From Acinetobacter towneri DSM 14962 = CIP 107472 (GTDB lineage: Bacteria; Pseudomonadota; Gammaproteobacteria; Pseudomonadales; Moraxellaceae): a stretch of 64,000 nt of DNA. Shown piece by piece: positions 28,969 to 38,643 of the stretch. Under the pieces are notes generated by a model. It was not told the origin of the DNA, did no database searches, and saw only the letters and a list, made by a program, of their open reading frames with translations. The stretch is from contig NZ_KB849690.1 in assembly GCF_000368785.1 (NCBI RefSeq), positions 21,748 to 85,747 of the forward strand, read 5' to 3'. Numbering within the stretch: position 1 is the first letter of the stretch; each line of letters starts with the position of its first letter. A program made the translations under genes and the position numbers.

Positions 28969-30327
28969 TTAAGTCACGTGGTATAAACGTTCTTTCGGGA
29001 ACACAACTTTAAAGGTAGATCCTTGATTTTCTTTAGATTCTACTTCTAAGTGTGCGTTGTGCTGCATTAAAACGTGCTTCACAATTGCTAAGCCTAAACC
29101 TGTGCCGCCAGTTTGTCGGCTGCGTGCGCTGTCTACACGATAAAAGCGTTCGGTTAAGCGTGGTAAGTGTTTCGGATCAATCCCGATGCCTGTATCTTCC
29201 ACAGTAAAATAACCTTGATTGCCATCATCATGCCAGCCAATGGTAATCGTCCCACCTTTCGGGGTATATTTAATCGCATTGGTGATCAGGTTGCTAAAGG
29301 CACTGGCCAATTCTACATCTGAACCAATCAGATCATAATGACTGTCAATATTTAAGTTGAGCGTATGTCCATAATCGACGTTATAGGCATGTGCATCGTC
29401 AAATAATTGATTCATTAAACTTGGCATTTCAATAATTTGATTTTTGGCGATGGTTTTTTCATTTTCCAGACGCGACAGCAGCAGCAGGTCATTTACCAAA
29501 GCGTTCATGCGTCGGGTTTGTGACTGCATTTGCTCAAAAGCACGTTTCCAACGCGGGTTAATATCTTCCTGATCGGTAAAGGTTTCGATATAACCACTCA
29601 GCACCGTTAGCGGAGTGCGTAATTCGTGTGAAATATTATCGACAAAGTCTTTACGCATTTGTTCTAGGTTATGCATACGCGTCATGTCGTAAGCAAATAA
29701 CAAACGGCTATCGCCACCAAACTGAGTCATTTTGACTTGCACATATTGCCCTTCATGCACGCTAGATTTCATTTTTAAACCGTCAGGTGCTTGATCAATA
29801 TGATTAAAATATTCAATAAAACTAGGTTGGCGCAAAATAGTGAGGATGTTGCGTCCACGGTCTAAAGGCTGAATACCCAATAGCTTTTCAGCAGCAGGGT
29901 TCCACCATTCAATTTGATGATTTTCATCAATCAGCATCACGGCTTCATCCAACGCCACCAATGAAGACTGGGCGCGATCAATCAACCCGACCATTTCGGC
30001 CTGAACGATACGTTCCTGACGTTGTGAGCGATAAACATTGAACAGTAATGCACCCCAAATACCATGCAGATTTGGCGGCACATCATAAGGACGATTGGAA
30101 ATCCAATCATTAACTAAATAGAGGGAGCGCATTTGCTGAAGAAAAAACAGCAAAAAGGCGAGGCTAATACAAATCCAAAAATACCCAATCCCAAAACCAA
30201 TCAAGCTTGCAATAATTAGGAAAAAGGCCAATAAACGAAAATCTTGTTTGGCAAAAGTCCATAAACTGCTGTAACGAACTTGTTTGAGGTCACGGGCGAG
30301 TTCAGGGACTGGGTAAGGTTCGTACAT
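28969..30327 (-). CDS. phoR: Phosphate-regulon sensor histidine kinase PhoR
   Basis: A 452-residue membrane kinase that phosphorylates PhoB under phosphate limitation. Two adjacent helices (about 32-49 and 51-68) leave almost no periplasmic loop, as in E. coli PhoR. A PAS domain covers about 115-210, the HisKA phosphoacceptor is His234 (NISHELRTPL), and HATPase boxes include NLITNAIKYTPKG, DTGIGI and GTGLGLAIV. It follows phoB by 9 nt in one operon. Confidence 0.94.
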   Translation of the reverse strand: MYEPYPVPELARDLKQVRYSSLWTFAKQDFRLLAFFLIIASLIGFGIGYFWICISLAFLLFFLQQMRSLYLVNDWISNRPYDVPPNLHGIWGALLFNVYRSQRQERIVQAEMVGLIDRAQSSLVALDEAVMLIDENHQIEWWNPAAEKLLGIQPLDRGRNILTILRQPSFIEYFNHIDQAPDGLKMKSSVHEGQYVQVKMTQFGGDSRLLFAYDMTRMHNLEQMRKDFVDNISHELRTPLTVLSGYIETFTDQEDINPRWKRAFEQMQSQTRRMNALVNDLLLLSRLENEKTIAKNQIIEMPSLMNQLFDDAHAYNVDYGHTLNLNIDSHYDLIGSDVELASAFSNLITNAIKYTPKGGTITIGWHDDGNQGYFTVEDTGIGIDPKHLPRLTERFYRVDSARSRQTGGTGLGLAIVKHVLMQHNAHLEVESKENQGSTFKVVFPKERLYHVT

Positions 30328-30336
30328 AAAATAATT

Positions 30337-31047
30337 TTAGCCTAAAGCAACATCCGCACGTGTCGAGAAGCGATAGCCTGTACCACGTACCGTTTGTACA
30401 AAACGGTCTACGCCATACGGTTCTAAAACTTTACGTAAACGACGAATATGCACATCAATAGTTCGGTCTTCAATATATACATTGCCGCCCCAGACTTGGT
30501 CAAGCAATTGCGCTCGGGTGTAAGCGCGCTCTGGGTGCGTCATAAAGAACGCCAATAGACGATATTCGGTTGGGCCCATTTCTAAAATATTGTCACCAAA
30601 ACTAACACGCTGGCTGACTGGGTCCAAAATTAAACCGTTGGCATCAATAGTTTTTTCACCGCTTAAGGCATTGGCACGACGTAAGACCGCTTTAATACGT
30701 GACACCAGTTCACGGGTCGAGAACGGCTTAGTCATGTAGTCGTCCGCGCCAGCATCTAAACCTTGAACTTTGTGATCTTCTTCGCCACGTGCAGTGAGCA
30801 TAATCACAGGAATTTCAGCAAGGTTGTCATCGCGTTTTAGGCGACGGCACAAGTCTACACCGCTGACACCGCCTGGCATCATCCAATCAAGCAAGATAAG
30901 CGCTGGACGTTGATCGACAATCATCTGATGAGCTTGTTTTGCATCTTCTGCTTGTAAGCACTGAAAGCCTGCCATATCTAAAGAGGTATGGATCATCTCC
31001 CGAATTGGAAGTTCGTCATCGACGATTAAAATGTAGTCATCTTTCAC
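30337..31047 (-). CDS. phoB: Phosphate-regulon response regulator PhoB
   Basis: An OmpR-family activator. The receiver domain has phospho-acceptor Asp54 (ILLDWMMPG) and Lys in MTKPFS. The C-terminal winged helix has [17 protein letters not shown] and VRGTGYRFS. The first gene of phoBR, preceded by two Pho boxes, which implies autoregulation. Confidence 0.96.
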   Translation of the reverse strand: MKDDYILIVDDELPIREMIHTSLDMAGFQCLQAEDAKQAHQMIVDQRPALILLDWMMPGGVSGVDLCRRLKRDDNLAEIPVIMLTARGEEDHKVQGLDAGADDYMTKPFSTRELVSRIKAVLRRANALSGEKTIDANGLILDPVSQRVSFGDNILEMGPTEYRLLAFFMTHPERAYTRAQLLDQVWGGNVYIEDRTIDVHIRRLRKVLEPYGVDRFVQTVRGTGYRFSTRADVALG

Positions 31048-31089
31048 AACGCAATATCCTATAGATGTTAACGGTGGACCGTTTTATTT

Positions 31090-31107
31090 ATGACAGGCTT
31101 ATTACAA
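31090..31107 (-). promoter_or_regulatory. Pho box 1 of phoB
   Basis: The plus strand reads ATGACAG-GCTT-ATTACAA, so on the phoB strand this is TTGTAAT-AAGC-CTGTCAT. It has two 7-mers of the PhoB consensus with the correct 4-nt spacer; one is perfect and one matches 5 of 7. Confidence 0.75.
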
Positions 31108-31116
31108 AGATTAATT

Positions 31117-31134
31117 ATGACAGTATCATTGCAG
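31117..31134 (-). promoter_or_regulatory. Pho box 2 of phoB
   Basis: The plus strand reads ATGACAG-TATC-ATTGCAG, again a perfect 7-mer plus a 5-of-7 match with a 4-nt spacer. It lies 27 bp further upstream than the first box. Confidence 0.75.
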
Positions 31135-31224
31135 AAAGGGTTGAATGGGCTATTTTTGCAATAATTTGTGACAAAATAGTGTCGATTTGATGAAAAAACT
31201 GAACAGATTCAGTCAAAGTAAATA

Positions 31225-31505
31225 GGGTCTGCTGACACTTCGTCTATGTTTGCGACGTGAGAGATATATCTCGCAAGATTTTTTAGCTGATATAAGGCAT
31301 GAGGCAGGAAATTTAGTTATTCTAAGTGACTGACTCATAACGCAATAGCGGCAAAAAAATATGCTCGTTCCGAAGGACTGTAGCTAAAACTTTCTCAGAT
31401 TGCGTTATGAAACTTGGCAATAGACCCACTATTCCCTGCGTTTCATGCCTGATCTGCTCAGTTTTAGCCTACAGCGCAAGCCATTTATGAAATGTCAGCA
31501 GACCC
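31225..31505. mobile_element. MITE, copy 1 (281 bp)
   Basis: A non-coding element bounded by perfect 13-bp inverted repeats (GGGTCTGCTGACA and its complement), with imperfect matching for six bases more. It contains an internal 11-bp inverted repeat CATAACGCAAT / ATTGCGTTATG (31336-31346, 31399-31409). A second copy at 57966-58273 is nearly identical over the right half. No transposase is encoded and no target duplication is evident at this copy (ATA left, CCT right). It sits between the TetR gene and phoB. Confidence 0.9.
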
Positions 31506-31542
31506 CTCTGAATTTGAAAAATATTATGAATATTTTTCGATT

Positions 31543-32262
31543 TTATGACAATGTCGAAGAATCTTTCACAAAAGCTTGCTCTTTTTCCGAAAAGGTCTGT
31601 AATAACGATAAAAATACAATACGGCAAGAAGACAAGACATCTTCCATGGATTGTTTGAAATCGCTCATCACCCAGCGAATCGCAATTTGGGTGACATAAC
31701 CATTTAAGCCTGTCGCTACCAGTGAAATTTCTCGGTTGGGGCGGTCTAAATGCGGCATCATCAGCATGACAAAGGCCTGAATCATGCGGTCAAAACGCGA
31801 CATAGTTTCGTGAATGGTGGCTTGGTTATGTAGTTCTTGCACCAGCATGGCATCAATATAAATAATACGTGCCATTTGCGGGTTATTTTTTAGCGTGGTC
31901 AGTAAAGCAGTCAGTCCTGCATCAATCATTTTTTTAGGATCAGCCGAGGCTTGCATAATGGCTTGCATGACATTTTGCTGTAATTCATCAATCAATTTTA
32001 AAAAAATGGTCTGAAACAGTTCTTCGCTTTTTTTAAAGGATTCGTAGAAATAGCGCTCGGTTAGTTTGGCTTCGGTACAAATATCTTTTACGGTCACGGC
32101 AAAAAAACCATGCGTGCCATAGGCTTGAATACCTGCCTCAATCAGTTTTTCACGACGCGCCTGTTTGCGCTCAGTTAAAGACAAGCCTTTAAACTGACGT
32201 TCTTTTTGTTGTTTCTGGGTGGTTTTTTCTGTTTCTGCAGTCACGGGCAGTTGTTCTGTCAT
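31543..32262 (-). CDS. TetR/AcrR-family transcriptional regulator
   Basis: A 239-residue regulator. A Lys/Gln-rich N-terminal extension is followed by a TetR helix-turn-helix (AYGTHGFFAVTVKDICTEAKLTERYFYESF) and a helical ligand domain. It is divergent from a short-chain dehydrogenase gene 214 bp away, which it may control; in Acinetobacter this pair is commonly adjacent. The ligand is unknown. Confidence 0.88.
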   Translation of the reverse strand: MTEQLPVTAETEKTTQKQQKERQFKGLSLTERKQARREKLIEAGIQAYGTHGFFAVTVKDICTEAKLTERYFYESFKKSEELFQTIFLKLIDELQQNVMQAIMQASADPKKMIDAGLTALLTTLKNNPQMARIIYIDAMLVQELHNQATIHETMSRFDRMIQAFVMLMMPHLDRPNREISLVATGLNGYVTQIAIRWVMSDFKQSMEDVLSSCRIVFLSLLQTFSEKEQAFVKDSSTLS

Positions 32263-32475
32263 GTTCAGTTAAGCCAAATAAGAACCGTAATTAGGCTTTA
32301 TACTAGCAATAATTATCTGTTAAACCTATGTTTTCAGATTCATTTGCGATATTCGTACTGGCTTATATTGACAATACTTATTGTCAAAATTATATTTAAA
32401 CCACAGCGCATCGCACAGCCCTACAAAACAACAAGCAGGTCTGAACTGTGCACGCCACATACTCAAGGAAATCAC

Positions 32476-33315
32476 ATGAAAAATTTTAAAAATAAAGTTG
32501 CCGCAATTACAGGCGCAGGCTCGGGTATTGGGCAGCAATTGGCTGTTCTATTGACGAAGCAAGGCTGTCATTTATCGCTCAGTGATGTGAATGAACAAGG
32601 TTTGGCGCAAACAGTGGATTTGCTCAAAGACAGTAATGTGCGCGTGACCATTAAAAAGGTGGATGTTTCTAAATTAGAACAAATGCGCGAATGGGCAGCT
32701 GAAACTGTGCGAGACCACGGCTCGGTCAATATGATTTTTAATAATGCAGGCGTGGCTTTGGGTTCTACCGTAGAAGGTGCAAGTTACGAAGAGTTGGAGT
32801 GGATTGTTGGTATTAATTTCTGGGGTGTGGTCTATGGCACCAAAGAATTTTTGCCTTTAATCAAACAAACGGGAGATGGTCATATCATTAACATTTCCAG
32901 TTTATTTGGTTTAACTGCACAGCCAACGCAGTCGGCTTATAACGCAACCAAATTTGCGGTGCGCGGTTTTACCGAGTCTTTGCGTCAGGAATTGGATTTG
33001 GAAAATTGTGGTGTGAGTGCGTTGAGCGTGCATCCAGGCGGGATTCGTACCAATATTGCCAACAATGCTAAAATGAACGACAGCATGCGCACTTTGGGCA
33101 TGAATCCTGAAAAATCGGCACGTGCTTTTAATAAATTATTGCGTTGCCCGCCTGAAGAAGCGGCGCGCCAAATTTTAGAAGCGGTACAAAAAGACAAGCG
33201 CCGTTTATTGATTGGTAATGATGCCAAAACTTTGGATTTAATCCAGCGTATTGTTCCAACGGGTTATCAGAAAGTTACCGCATGGGCGACTAAGTTGGGC
33301 AAGAAACGCGGTTAA
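32476..33315 (+). CDS. Short-chain dehydrogenase/reductase (SDR)
   Basis: A classical SDR of 279 residues: TGAGSGIG cofactor loop, NNAG, catalytic Ser in NISSLFG and YNATK. ATG 32476 is preceded by AAGGAAATCAC. The longer open frame to 32206 is spurious. Substrate unknown; its divergent TetR neighbour may regulate it. Confidence 0.9.
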   Translation: MKNFKNKVAAITGAGSGIGQQLAVLLTKQGCHLSLSDVNEQGLAQTVDLLKDSNVRVTIKKVDVSKLEQMREWAAETVRDHGSVNMIFNNAGVALGSTVEGASYEELEWIVGINFWGVVYGTKEFLPLIKQTGDGHIINISSLFGLTAQPTQSAYNATKFAVRGFTESLRQELDLENCGVSALSVHPGGIRTNIANNAKMNDSMRTLGMNPEKSARAFNKLLRCPPEEAARQILEAVQKDKRRLLIGNDAKTLDLIQRIVPTGYQKVTAWATKLGKKRG

Positions 33316-33336
33316 TCTAACTTACAAATATAACAG

Positions 33337-33362
33337 ACCATTCAGACCAAAACCTGAATGGT
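33337..33362 (+). terminator. Terminator of the SDR gene
   Basis: A 9-bp stem ACCATTCAG / CTGAATGGT is followed by seven T. It overlaps the last codons of the convergent MATE gene. Confidence 0.85.
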
Positions 33363-34709
33363 TTTTTTCTTCCAGACAAATTGATAATACGCACCTTGAC
33401 CGATGCACAGACTCACAAATGCCAAGGCATAGGCATACCAAATTCCTTGCAAACCCCACCACTGACTGAAGAAATAAGCACACGGTACTTCAATTAAAAC
33501 AATCGCTAAAATATTGATGATCATTGGAACATTGACCGTGCCACTGGCGCGCATAATGGAGGCAAAAATTGCACTGGCACCAAAAAATAAAATGGCCCAT
33601 AACACAATAAATAAGAGCTGCTGACCCAGTACCACCACCGCAGGATCGGTAATAAACAACGCCATCAGATATTTAGAAAATAAATAACCCAAGGTGACTA
33701 AAATACCTGTAATCAGCAAATTCATGCCTAAGGCTGTACGGGTCACTTTAGCCAGTAATTCGGCTTTGCCTGCACCAATGGCTTGTGCAGCAAAAATTGA
33801 AGCGGCAATTGCAATAGATAGCGCAGGAAATTGAATATAGTTCAACACCTGATTAACTGCGCCATAGGCGGCAGTGGCCTCAGCACCATGCCGATTGACC
33901 AAACCGACAATCACCAAACCTGCCATAGAGGTAGTGACCATTTGTAAGCCTGTGGGAATCCCTAAGCGTAAAATCACCTTGCTTAAATTGGGTTGATGCC
34001 GAATTTGACGTAGTAGATGCACATCCATTTTTAAGGGATGATTCTTTTTATTCAGGTAAATCACCAAAAAAATTAAAACAGCCAGATAGCCCAGAATGGT
34101 GGCAATTGCAGGGGCAATAATGCCCAAGCGAGGAAAGCCAAAATAACCTGCAATCAGGATGGGGGTAATCACCAATCCCATTAAACTAGTCAAACTCAGG
34201 GCAATGAGTGGCGTAAGGCTATCGCCCACTCCACGTAAAATAGAGGTATAAATAATATAAACAAACAGCAGTGGGCTGCCTGCCAACATCCATTGCACAT
34301 ACGGCAGGGATAGATGCATCACTTTAGGGTCTGTGCCTAATAATATTAAAATTTGTTCGGCAAAAATCACCCCCAAACAGGCAATGAAACTGCCGCCAAT
34401 TAGGGTCATAAATAAAGTCGAACCGACAATACAACGCACTTTTTCGTCATTTTGTGCGCCCCACGCTTGCCCGACCAACACGGTCGATCCTGCCGAAAGC
34501 CCAATCACAAAGGCCATCAGGCAAAAAATAATGGGAAAAAATACCGACACCGCAGCAATGGCTTCCACACCGAGCATTTGCCCGACAAAAATCGTGTTAA
34601 TGGTGCCCGAAAGATTTTGCAAAATATTGGTGGCAATCAGTGGCAATAGAAACACCAAAAAGGTTTTCCAAAGCTGAGGGTGATCGACCAGTGCCTGAGG
34701 TCTTGCCAT
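33342..34709 (-). CDS. MATE-family efflux transporter
   Basis: A 455-residue, 12-helix multidrug and toxin extrusion protein (FLLPLIATNILQNLSGTINTIFVGQMLG in helix 1 and loop, FVIGLSAGSTVLVGQAWGA). It probably exports cationic compounds by Na+ or H+ antiport. The specific substrate is not readable. Confidence 0.9.
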   Translation of the reverse strand: MARPQALVDHPQLWKTFLVFLLPLIATNILQNLSGTINTIFVGQMLGVEAIAAVSVFFPIIFCLMAFVIGLSAGSTVLVGQAWGAQNDEKVRCIVGSTLFMTLIGGSFIACLGVIFAEQILILLGTDPKVMHLSLPYVQWMLAGSPLLFVYIIYTSILRGVGDSLTPLIALSLTSLMGLVITPILIAGYFGFPRLGIIAPAIATILGYLAVLIFLVIYLNKKNHPLKMDVHLLRQIRHQPNLSKVILRLGIPTGLQMVTTSMAGLVIVGLVNRHGAEATAAYGAVNQVLNYIQFPALSIAIAASIFAAQAIGAGKAELLAKVTRTALGMNLLITGILVTLGYLFSKYLMALFITDPAVVVLGQQLLFIVLWAILFFGASAIFASIMRASGTVNVPMIINILAIVLIEVPCAYFFSQWWGLQGIWYAYALAFVSLCIGQGAYYQFVWKKKTIQVLV

Positions 34710-34823
34710 GCCAAATCCTGCGCTTCAATATGCGGTTGTTTGAAATTTCACCCTAGCATGATTTGGTCATAAAAAGCCTTAGCTTTTCAGTAACTCAGTG
34801 ACATTTCAGTGGAGCTTCATCGC

Positions 34824-35978
34824 TTAAATTGCCGATAAAATTTCACCTGCACGCAACAGGGTTTCGGTTTTTTTAGCAAAGCAGAAACGGATTAAACGTA
34901 AATCATCGGGTGGGGTTTGATAAAATGCAGACACAGGAATACCGACAATGCCGTGCTGCTCGGCTAGAAAATGGCACATATCGACAGCATTTAAGCCGGG
35001 ACGGATATTGCTGTAATCTAAATTTTGAAAATAAGTGCCTTGTGCAGGGCTGAATTGAAAGCGTGAATTGGCAATGCCTTGATTAAACAAATCACGTTTG
35101 TCCTGATAAAACTTTGCCAGTTCTGCAATATGTTCAGGGTGCTGCTGCATATAATTTGCCAAAGCCACTTGCACAGCGCTAACTCCGCAGAAATTAATAA
35201 ATTGATAGGCTTGGCGAAAGAGCTGCATTAAGGCAGGTGCAGCCGCACAGTAGCCTGTTTTCCAGCCTGTGACATGAAAAGTTTTACCAAAGGAACCCAC
35301 GACAAAACTGCGTTCCCTAAGCTCAGGAAAAGACAGTGCAGAGCGGTGTTGATGCGCATCAAAGACCAAATGTTCATAGACTTCATCGGACAGCACCACA
35401 ATATTATGTTCCTGAATAACATCAATTAAATGCTGCCAATCTTGCGCTGACCATACTGTGCCTGTGGGGTTATGTGGTGTGTTGATGATGATCATGCGGG
35501 TTTTGGCATGAATCGCATCTTTGACCATATTCCAGTCCACCTGAAAATGTGGAGCCTGCAGCGGAATATGAACGGCTTTTGCACCCAACAATTTTACACA
35601 GGGTGCATAACTGTCATAACTTGGATCAAAAATAATGACTTCATCGCCTGCCTGCAGCACGGTTTGCATGATGCTAAAAATAGCCAGTGTTGCCCCTGGG
35701 GTGATGGTAATTTCACTGATCGGGTCAAGCATTAGCTGATCACGCTGTAAAAATTGCTGTGCCAGTTGTTCGCGTAGTGGCAAGTAACCATCGCCCGAAG
35801 GATATTGATTGAAGCCTGCGTGTGTGGCTTGGCTTAAAGCATCCAGTAATGCTGCAGGTGGGGGAAAGTCGGGAAAACCCTGCGATAAATTTAAGGCATT
35901 TAGTTGTTGTGCCAAGTTAGACATGGTACTAAAAATACTCAGACCTTGAGCAGGCAGTTTCGCGTGAATATCGAGCAT
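34824..35978 (-). CDS. Methionine aminotransferase, YbdL-like (PLP-dependent class I/II)
   Basis: From ATG 35978 the product has 384 residues and follows E. coli YbdL closely: LSQGFPDF, ITPGATLAIFSIM, FDPSYDSYAP, NTPHNPTGTVW, SDEVYEHL, and the PLP-lysine in SFGKTFHVTGWK. YbdL transaminates methionine and aromatic amino acids. The frame is open for 52 more codons to 36134, giving a His-rich stretch that I regard as untranslated. Confidence 0.9.
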   Translation of the reverse strand: MLDIHAKLPAQGLSIFSTMSNLAQQLNALNLSQGFPDFPPPAALLDALSQATHAGFNQYPSGDGYLPLREQLAQQFLQRDQLMLDPISEITITPGATLAIFSIMQTVLQAGDEVIIFDPSYDSYAPCVKLLGAKAVHIPLQAPHFQVDWNMVKDAIHAKTRMIIINTPHNPTGTVWSAQDWQHLIDVIQEHNIVVLSDEVYEHLVFDAHQHRSALSFPELRERSFVVGSFGKTFHVTGWKTGYCAAAPALMQLFRQAYQFINFCGVSAVQVALANYMQQHPEHIAELAKFYQDKRDLFNQGIANSRFQFSPAQGTYFQNLDYSNIRPGLNAVDMCHFLAEQHGIVGIPVSAFYQTPPDDLRLIRFCFAKKTETLLRAGEILSAI

Positions 35979-36135
35979 AGTGGGGTTCTGGTTGTGGCAG
36001 CAGCTTGTTTTACATCGTAGCGTTTTCAGGGGGGAATGCAAATGGGGTAAAGGGTGATGATGTGGCTTGAATAGATCGTTCGAGGCGTTATTTTTGATTG
36101 AACACCTCAAGATCGACTTATCAAAAACTTGCATT

Positions 36136-37464
36136 TTAAATCAACTCCACCAATGCCCGAATAATCCCCAATCCCAGACCAATAAATGCACCTACGACCA
36201 CACCATTGACCCGAATCATGTGTAAATCACCACCGACTTCGTTTTCAATTTTACCAATCATTTCGCGCGAGTCCCATTCGTGAATACGCTCACTAATAAA
36301 GCGAATCACTTTTTCACTATATTGATCTGACAAGTTCACCGCAATCGTACTCATTTTTTCATTCAGTAATTGACGTACTGCGGTATTGGCAATGATATTT
36401 TCACCGACTTGCTGAATAGCAACACGCAGGTTTTGTGCAATTCCCGAATCAGGTTTTTGTAAATCTTCCTTAATCGCATTGCAGAGAATCACCACTGCAC
36501 CACTGATAAAATTCAAGACTTGTGGACTGTCTAATAGGGCATTTTTAGTGTCATTTAGACGTAGACTGGCACTGCTGTTGTTATCTGCCAGTTGTAACAT
36601 CAGTTGTTGCCCAGCCTCTTCAATTTTTTGTCGCCAAGGGTGTTCAGGGTCTGCCAACATAGATTCGACCCGTTGCAGTAAAGAATCTATGGTGCGTTGC
36701 TGCACATCAATTCCAATCCAGCTCGCACCTTTGGCCAGTTTCCACACGCCAAGCTCTTTAAACAATTGACGGGTCAATTCACGGCTTTTTTCAGGATGTT
36801 TCAGCATCCAGTCATGGGCAAGGTCTAAACCGCGTTGCAGCACATCCTGATGAAAGTCATTTTCCAAAACCGCACGCAGCATTTCACTGGCCAAGTAGTT
36901 GACCTGCGTGTTGCGAACCCATTGCACACTGTTGCTTTGAATAAAGCGCCCAATTTGTTCTTGCCCGACAAATTCAAAAATTTTCGGTACAGTCTGCTGA
37001 ATGACTTGGGTCACTTGCGCATTATTTTGTGGATTCGCCAACCATTTGCCCACGGATAAAGATAAGTCAGTGCTGTGCAGGCTTTTTTGTACCACTTGGG
37101 GCGATAAAAAGTTTTCCTGTACGAAACGCCCCATCGACTCGGCAATACGGTCTTTGTTGCGTGGAATAATTTCGGTGTGATCACGTAAGAATTTAGGAAT
37201 TGGCATTTTGCCAAAAGGATTGCGAAACAGCACCGTAATCGCATACCAGTCTGCCAGACCACCGACCACGCCTGCTTCGGCAGACAGCATTAGTATGTGA
37301 ATCAACCACGTATATTCAGGCAGTAATTTTGCGGTTAGCATTAATGCCAGCCATGCCACCACGGCAATCACTAAAGCAATGGTGGCAAAGCGTTTACTGC
37401 GTTGCAGACTCGGAGAGCTATGCTGCGAGCTGCTCGCTAAAGTGTGGTCAGACGCTGTATTCAT
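36136..37464 (-). CDS. DUF445 membrane protein (YjiN-like)
   Basis: 442 residues with an N-terminal helix (about 28-48), a second hydrophobic stretch with GGLADWYAITVLFRNP, a long helical middle, and a C-terminal helix (VVGAFIGLGLGIIRALVEL). The conserved loop PIPKFLRDHTEIIPRNKDRIAESMG is characteristic of DUF445. Role unknown. It lies 18 nt downstream of the lipoprotein gene, on the same strand. Confidence 0.88.
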   Translation of the reverse strand: MNTASDHTLASSSQHSSPSLQRSKRFATIALVIAVVAWLALMLTAKLLPEYTWLIHILMLSAEAGVVGGLADWYAITVLFRNPFGKMPIPKFLRDHTEIIPRNKDRIAESMGRFVQENFLSPQVVQKSLHSTDLSLSVGKWLANPQNNAQVTQVIQQTVPKIFEFVGQEQIGRFIQSNSVQWVRNTQVNYLASEMLRAVLENDFHQDVLQRGLDLAHDWMLKHPEKSRELTRQLFKELGVWKLAKGASWIGIDVQQRTIDSLLQRVESMLADPEHPWRQKIEEAGQQLMLQLADNNSSASLRLNDTKNALLDSPQVLNFISGAVVILCNAIKEDLQKPDSGIAQNLRVAIQQVGENIIANTAVRQLLNEKMSTIAVNLSDQYSEKVIRFISERIHEWDSREMIGKIENEVGGDLHMIRVNGVVVGAFIGLGLGIIRALVELI

Positions 37465-37482
37465 GCAGGCATCCTTATCTCA

Positions 37483-38058
37483 TTAGGGCGCGGCAGGGGC
37501 AGAGGTTGGTGGGGGTAATGGTTGTCCTGTGGGACTTAAACCATATTTTGCCCCCAGTGATTGTAAAATTAGGCTCGCATCAAAGGCATCTTCAGGTGCA
37601 GATTTTTGATCTTTAAAACACTGAATGGTGTAAGACACTTGAGTCGGATCGAGGGTCACCACTTGCGGCATATCATAGAATGGGTCAGGCCAGAATGGTG
37701 CGCGACGATGATAATATCCATACGGCGAATAGCTATACGGATAGTAACTTGGTGCAGGGTAAACCACGGCTTGTCTAGGTGGTTTCTGGCTACGGTTACT
37801 CGGATCATCTAAAACTTTAAAAAAGCGAAAACCGTGTTGCAGCGTGGTTTGTGCTGCTTTCACCAAAGTAATTTCTTCTGCAGTGCCAAAACTCATGTTA
37901 TGACCCGCTAAAAAACTAATCCGATAGGTTTGCGCATTGAGCGGTGTGGTGCTGTATTGCCCCAACTGTTCAAAGCTGAGCGGTTTAGAGGGTGTCGTGG
38001 CACAGCCTGTAAACAGCAAACTGCTGGCAAGGGCAAGACCGAGTAGGAAATATTTCAT
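37483..38058 (-). CDS. Lipoprotein with a Tyr/Pro-rich segment
   Basis: 191 residues from ATG 38058, which follows GGAG. A signal peptide ends in lipobox LLFTGC (Cys19). The mature part has an alpha/beta domain (TYRISFLAGHNMSFG, LVKAAQTTLQHGFRFFKVLDD), then a Tyr/Pro-rich stretch (YPYSYSPYGYYHRR) and a Pro-rich tail. It resembles the CC0125/CC1285 family of uncharacterised lipoproteins, which I give as a possibility only. Confidence 0.7.
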   Translation of the reverse strand: MKYFLLGLALASSLLFTGCATTPSKPLSFEQLGQYSTTPLNAQTYRISFLAGHNMSFGTAEEITLVKAAQTTLQHGFRFFKVLDDPSNRSQKPPRQAVVYPAPSYYPYSYSPYGYYHRRAPFWPDPFYDMPQVVTLDPTQVSYTIQCFKDQKSAPEDAFDASLILQSLGAKYGLSPTGQPLPPPTSAPAAP

Positions 38059-38103
38059 GTGAAAGCTCCTGTACACATCAACCAGCCAAGACAAACTCGC
38101 CAG

Positions 38104-38643
38104 TTAAAAACTGCTATTGGGTTGAGTTAAAAACTCAAGTTCTTCTGCGCTAGATGGACGTCCTAACACCTGATTCCGATGCGGATAACGTCCAAAACGG
38201 TCAATAATTACTTTATGTTTCAGTTCATAGTCCAGCACAGTGGGGTCATTCAAACTTCCAAATAACGTCAATGCGACTTCGTGAATACGTTTGGATTCAC
38301 TGTGCATAAACGGCATATATAAAAAACGGCGTTCGGTTGGGTTTAAGTCCTGATCCAATTTTAAGTGAATCATTTCCTGTGCCAACACCAAGGCCATTCC
38401 ATCTTGGGCAAAGGCACGCGGGTCATTACGGTATAAATTACGTGATAATTGATCTAAAACAATGATTTCAGCCAAACGACCTGCAGGTGTTTCGCGCCAT
38501 GTCCATAATTCTCCTTGTGCCGCTTGTTGCAGTACATCGGTAAATTTTTCTGCGAGCAGGGCATCAAATTCTGCGCTTTTGACAAACCAGTTCGGTTCTG
38601 CAGCAGGAGAAAACCAAAAATCTAAAAAATCTTGATAATTCAT
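38104..38643 (-). CDS. DUF924 family protein
   Basis: A 179-residue helical cytosolic protein with the DUF924 pattern: LDFWFSP at the start, LAEIIVLDQLSRNLYRNDPRAFAQD in the middle, FLYMPFMHSE and FGRYPHRN near the end. The fold resembles tetratricopeptide proteins; no function is established. Confidence 0.9.
   Translation of the reverse strand: MNYQDFLDFWFSPAAEPNWFVKSAEFDALLAEKFTDVLQQAAQGELWTWRETPAGRLAEIIVLDQLSRNLYRNDPRAFAQDGMALVLAQEMIHLKLDQDLNPTERRFLYMPFMHSESKRIHEVALTLFGSLNDPTVLDYELKHKVIIDRFGRYPHRNQVLGRPSSAEELEFLTQPNSSF

Noticed and set aside
31445..31699. ORF spanning the MITE end and the TetR 3' region
   Set aside because: It crosses the element boundary and lies antisense to TetR; regarded as a chance frame.
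32206..32475. N-terminal extension of the SDR
   Set aside because: It overlaps the TetR gene start on the other strand and lacks a ribosome site; ATG 32476 has AAGGAAATCAC.
35979..36134. His-rich N-terminal extension of the aminotransferase
   Set aside because: No ribosome site; homologues begin at the ATG at 35978; the extra codons read as low-complexity leader.
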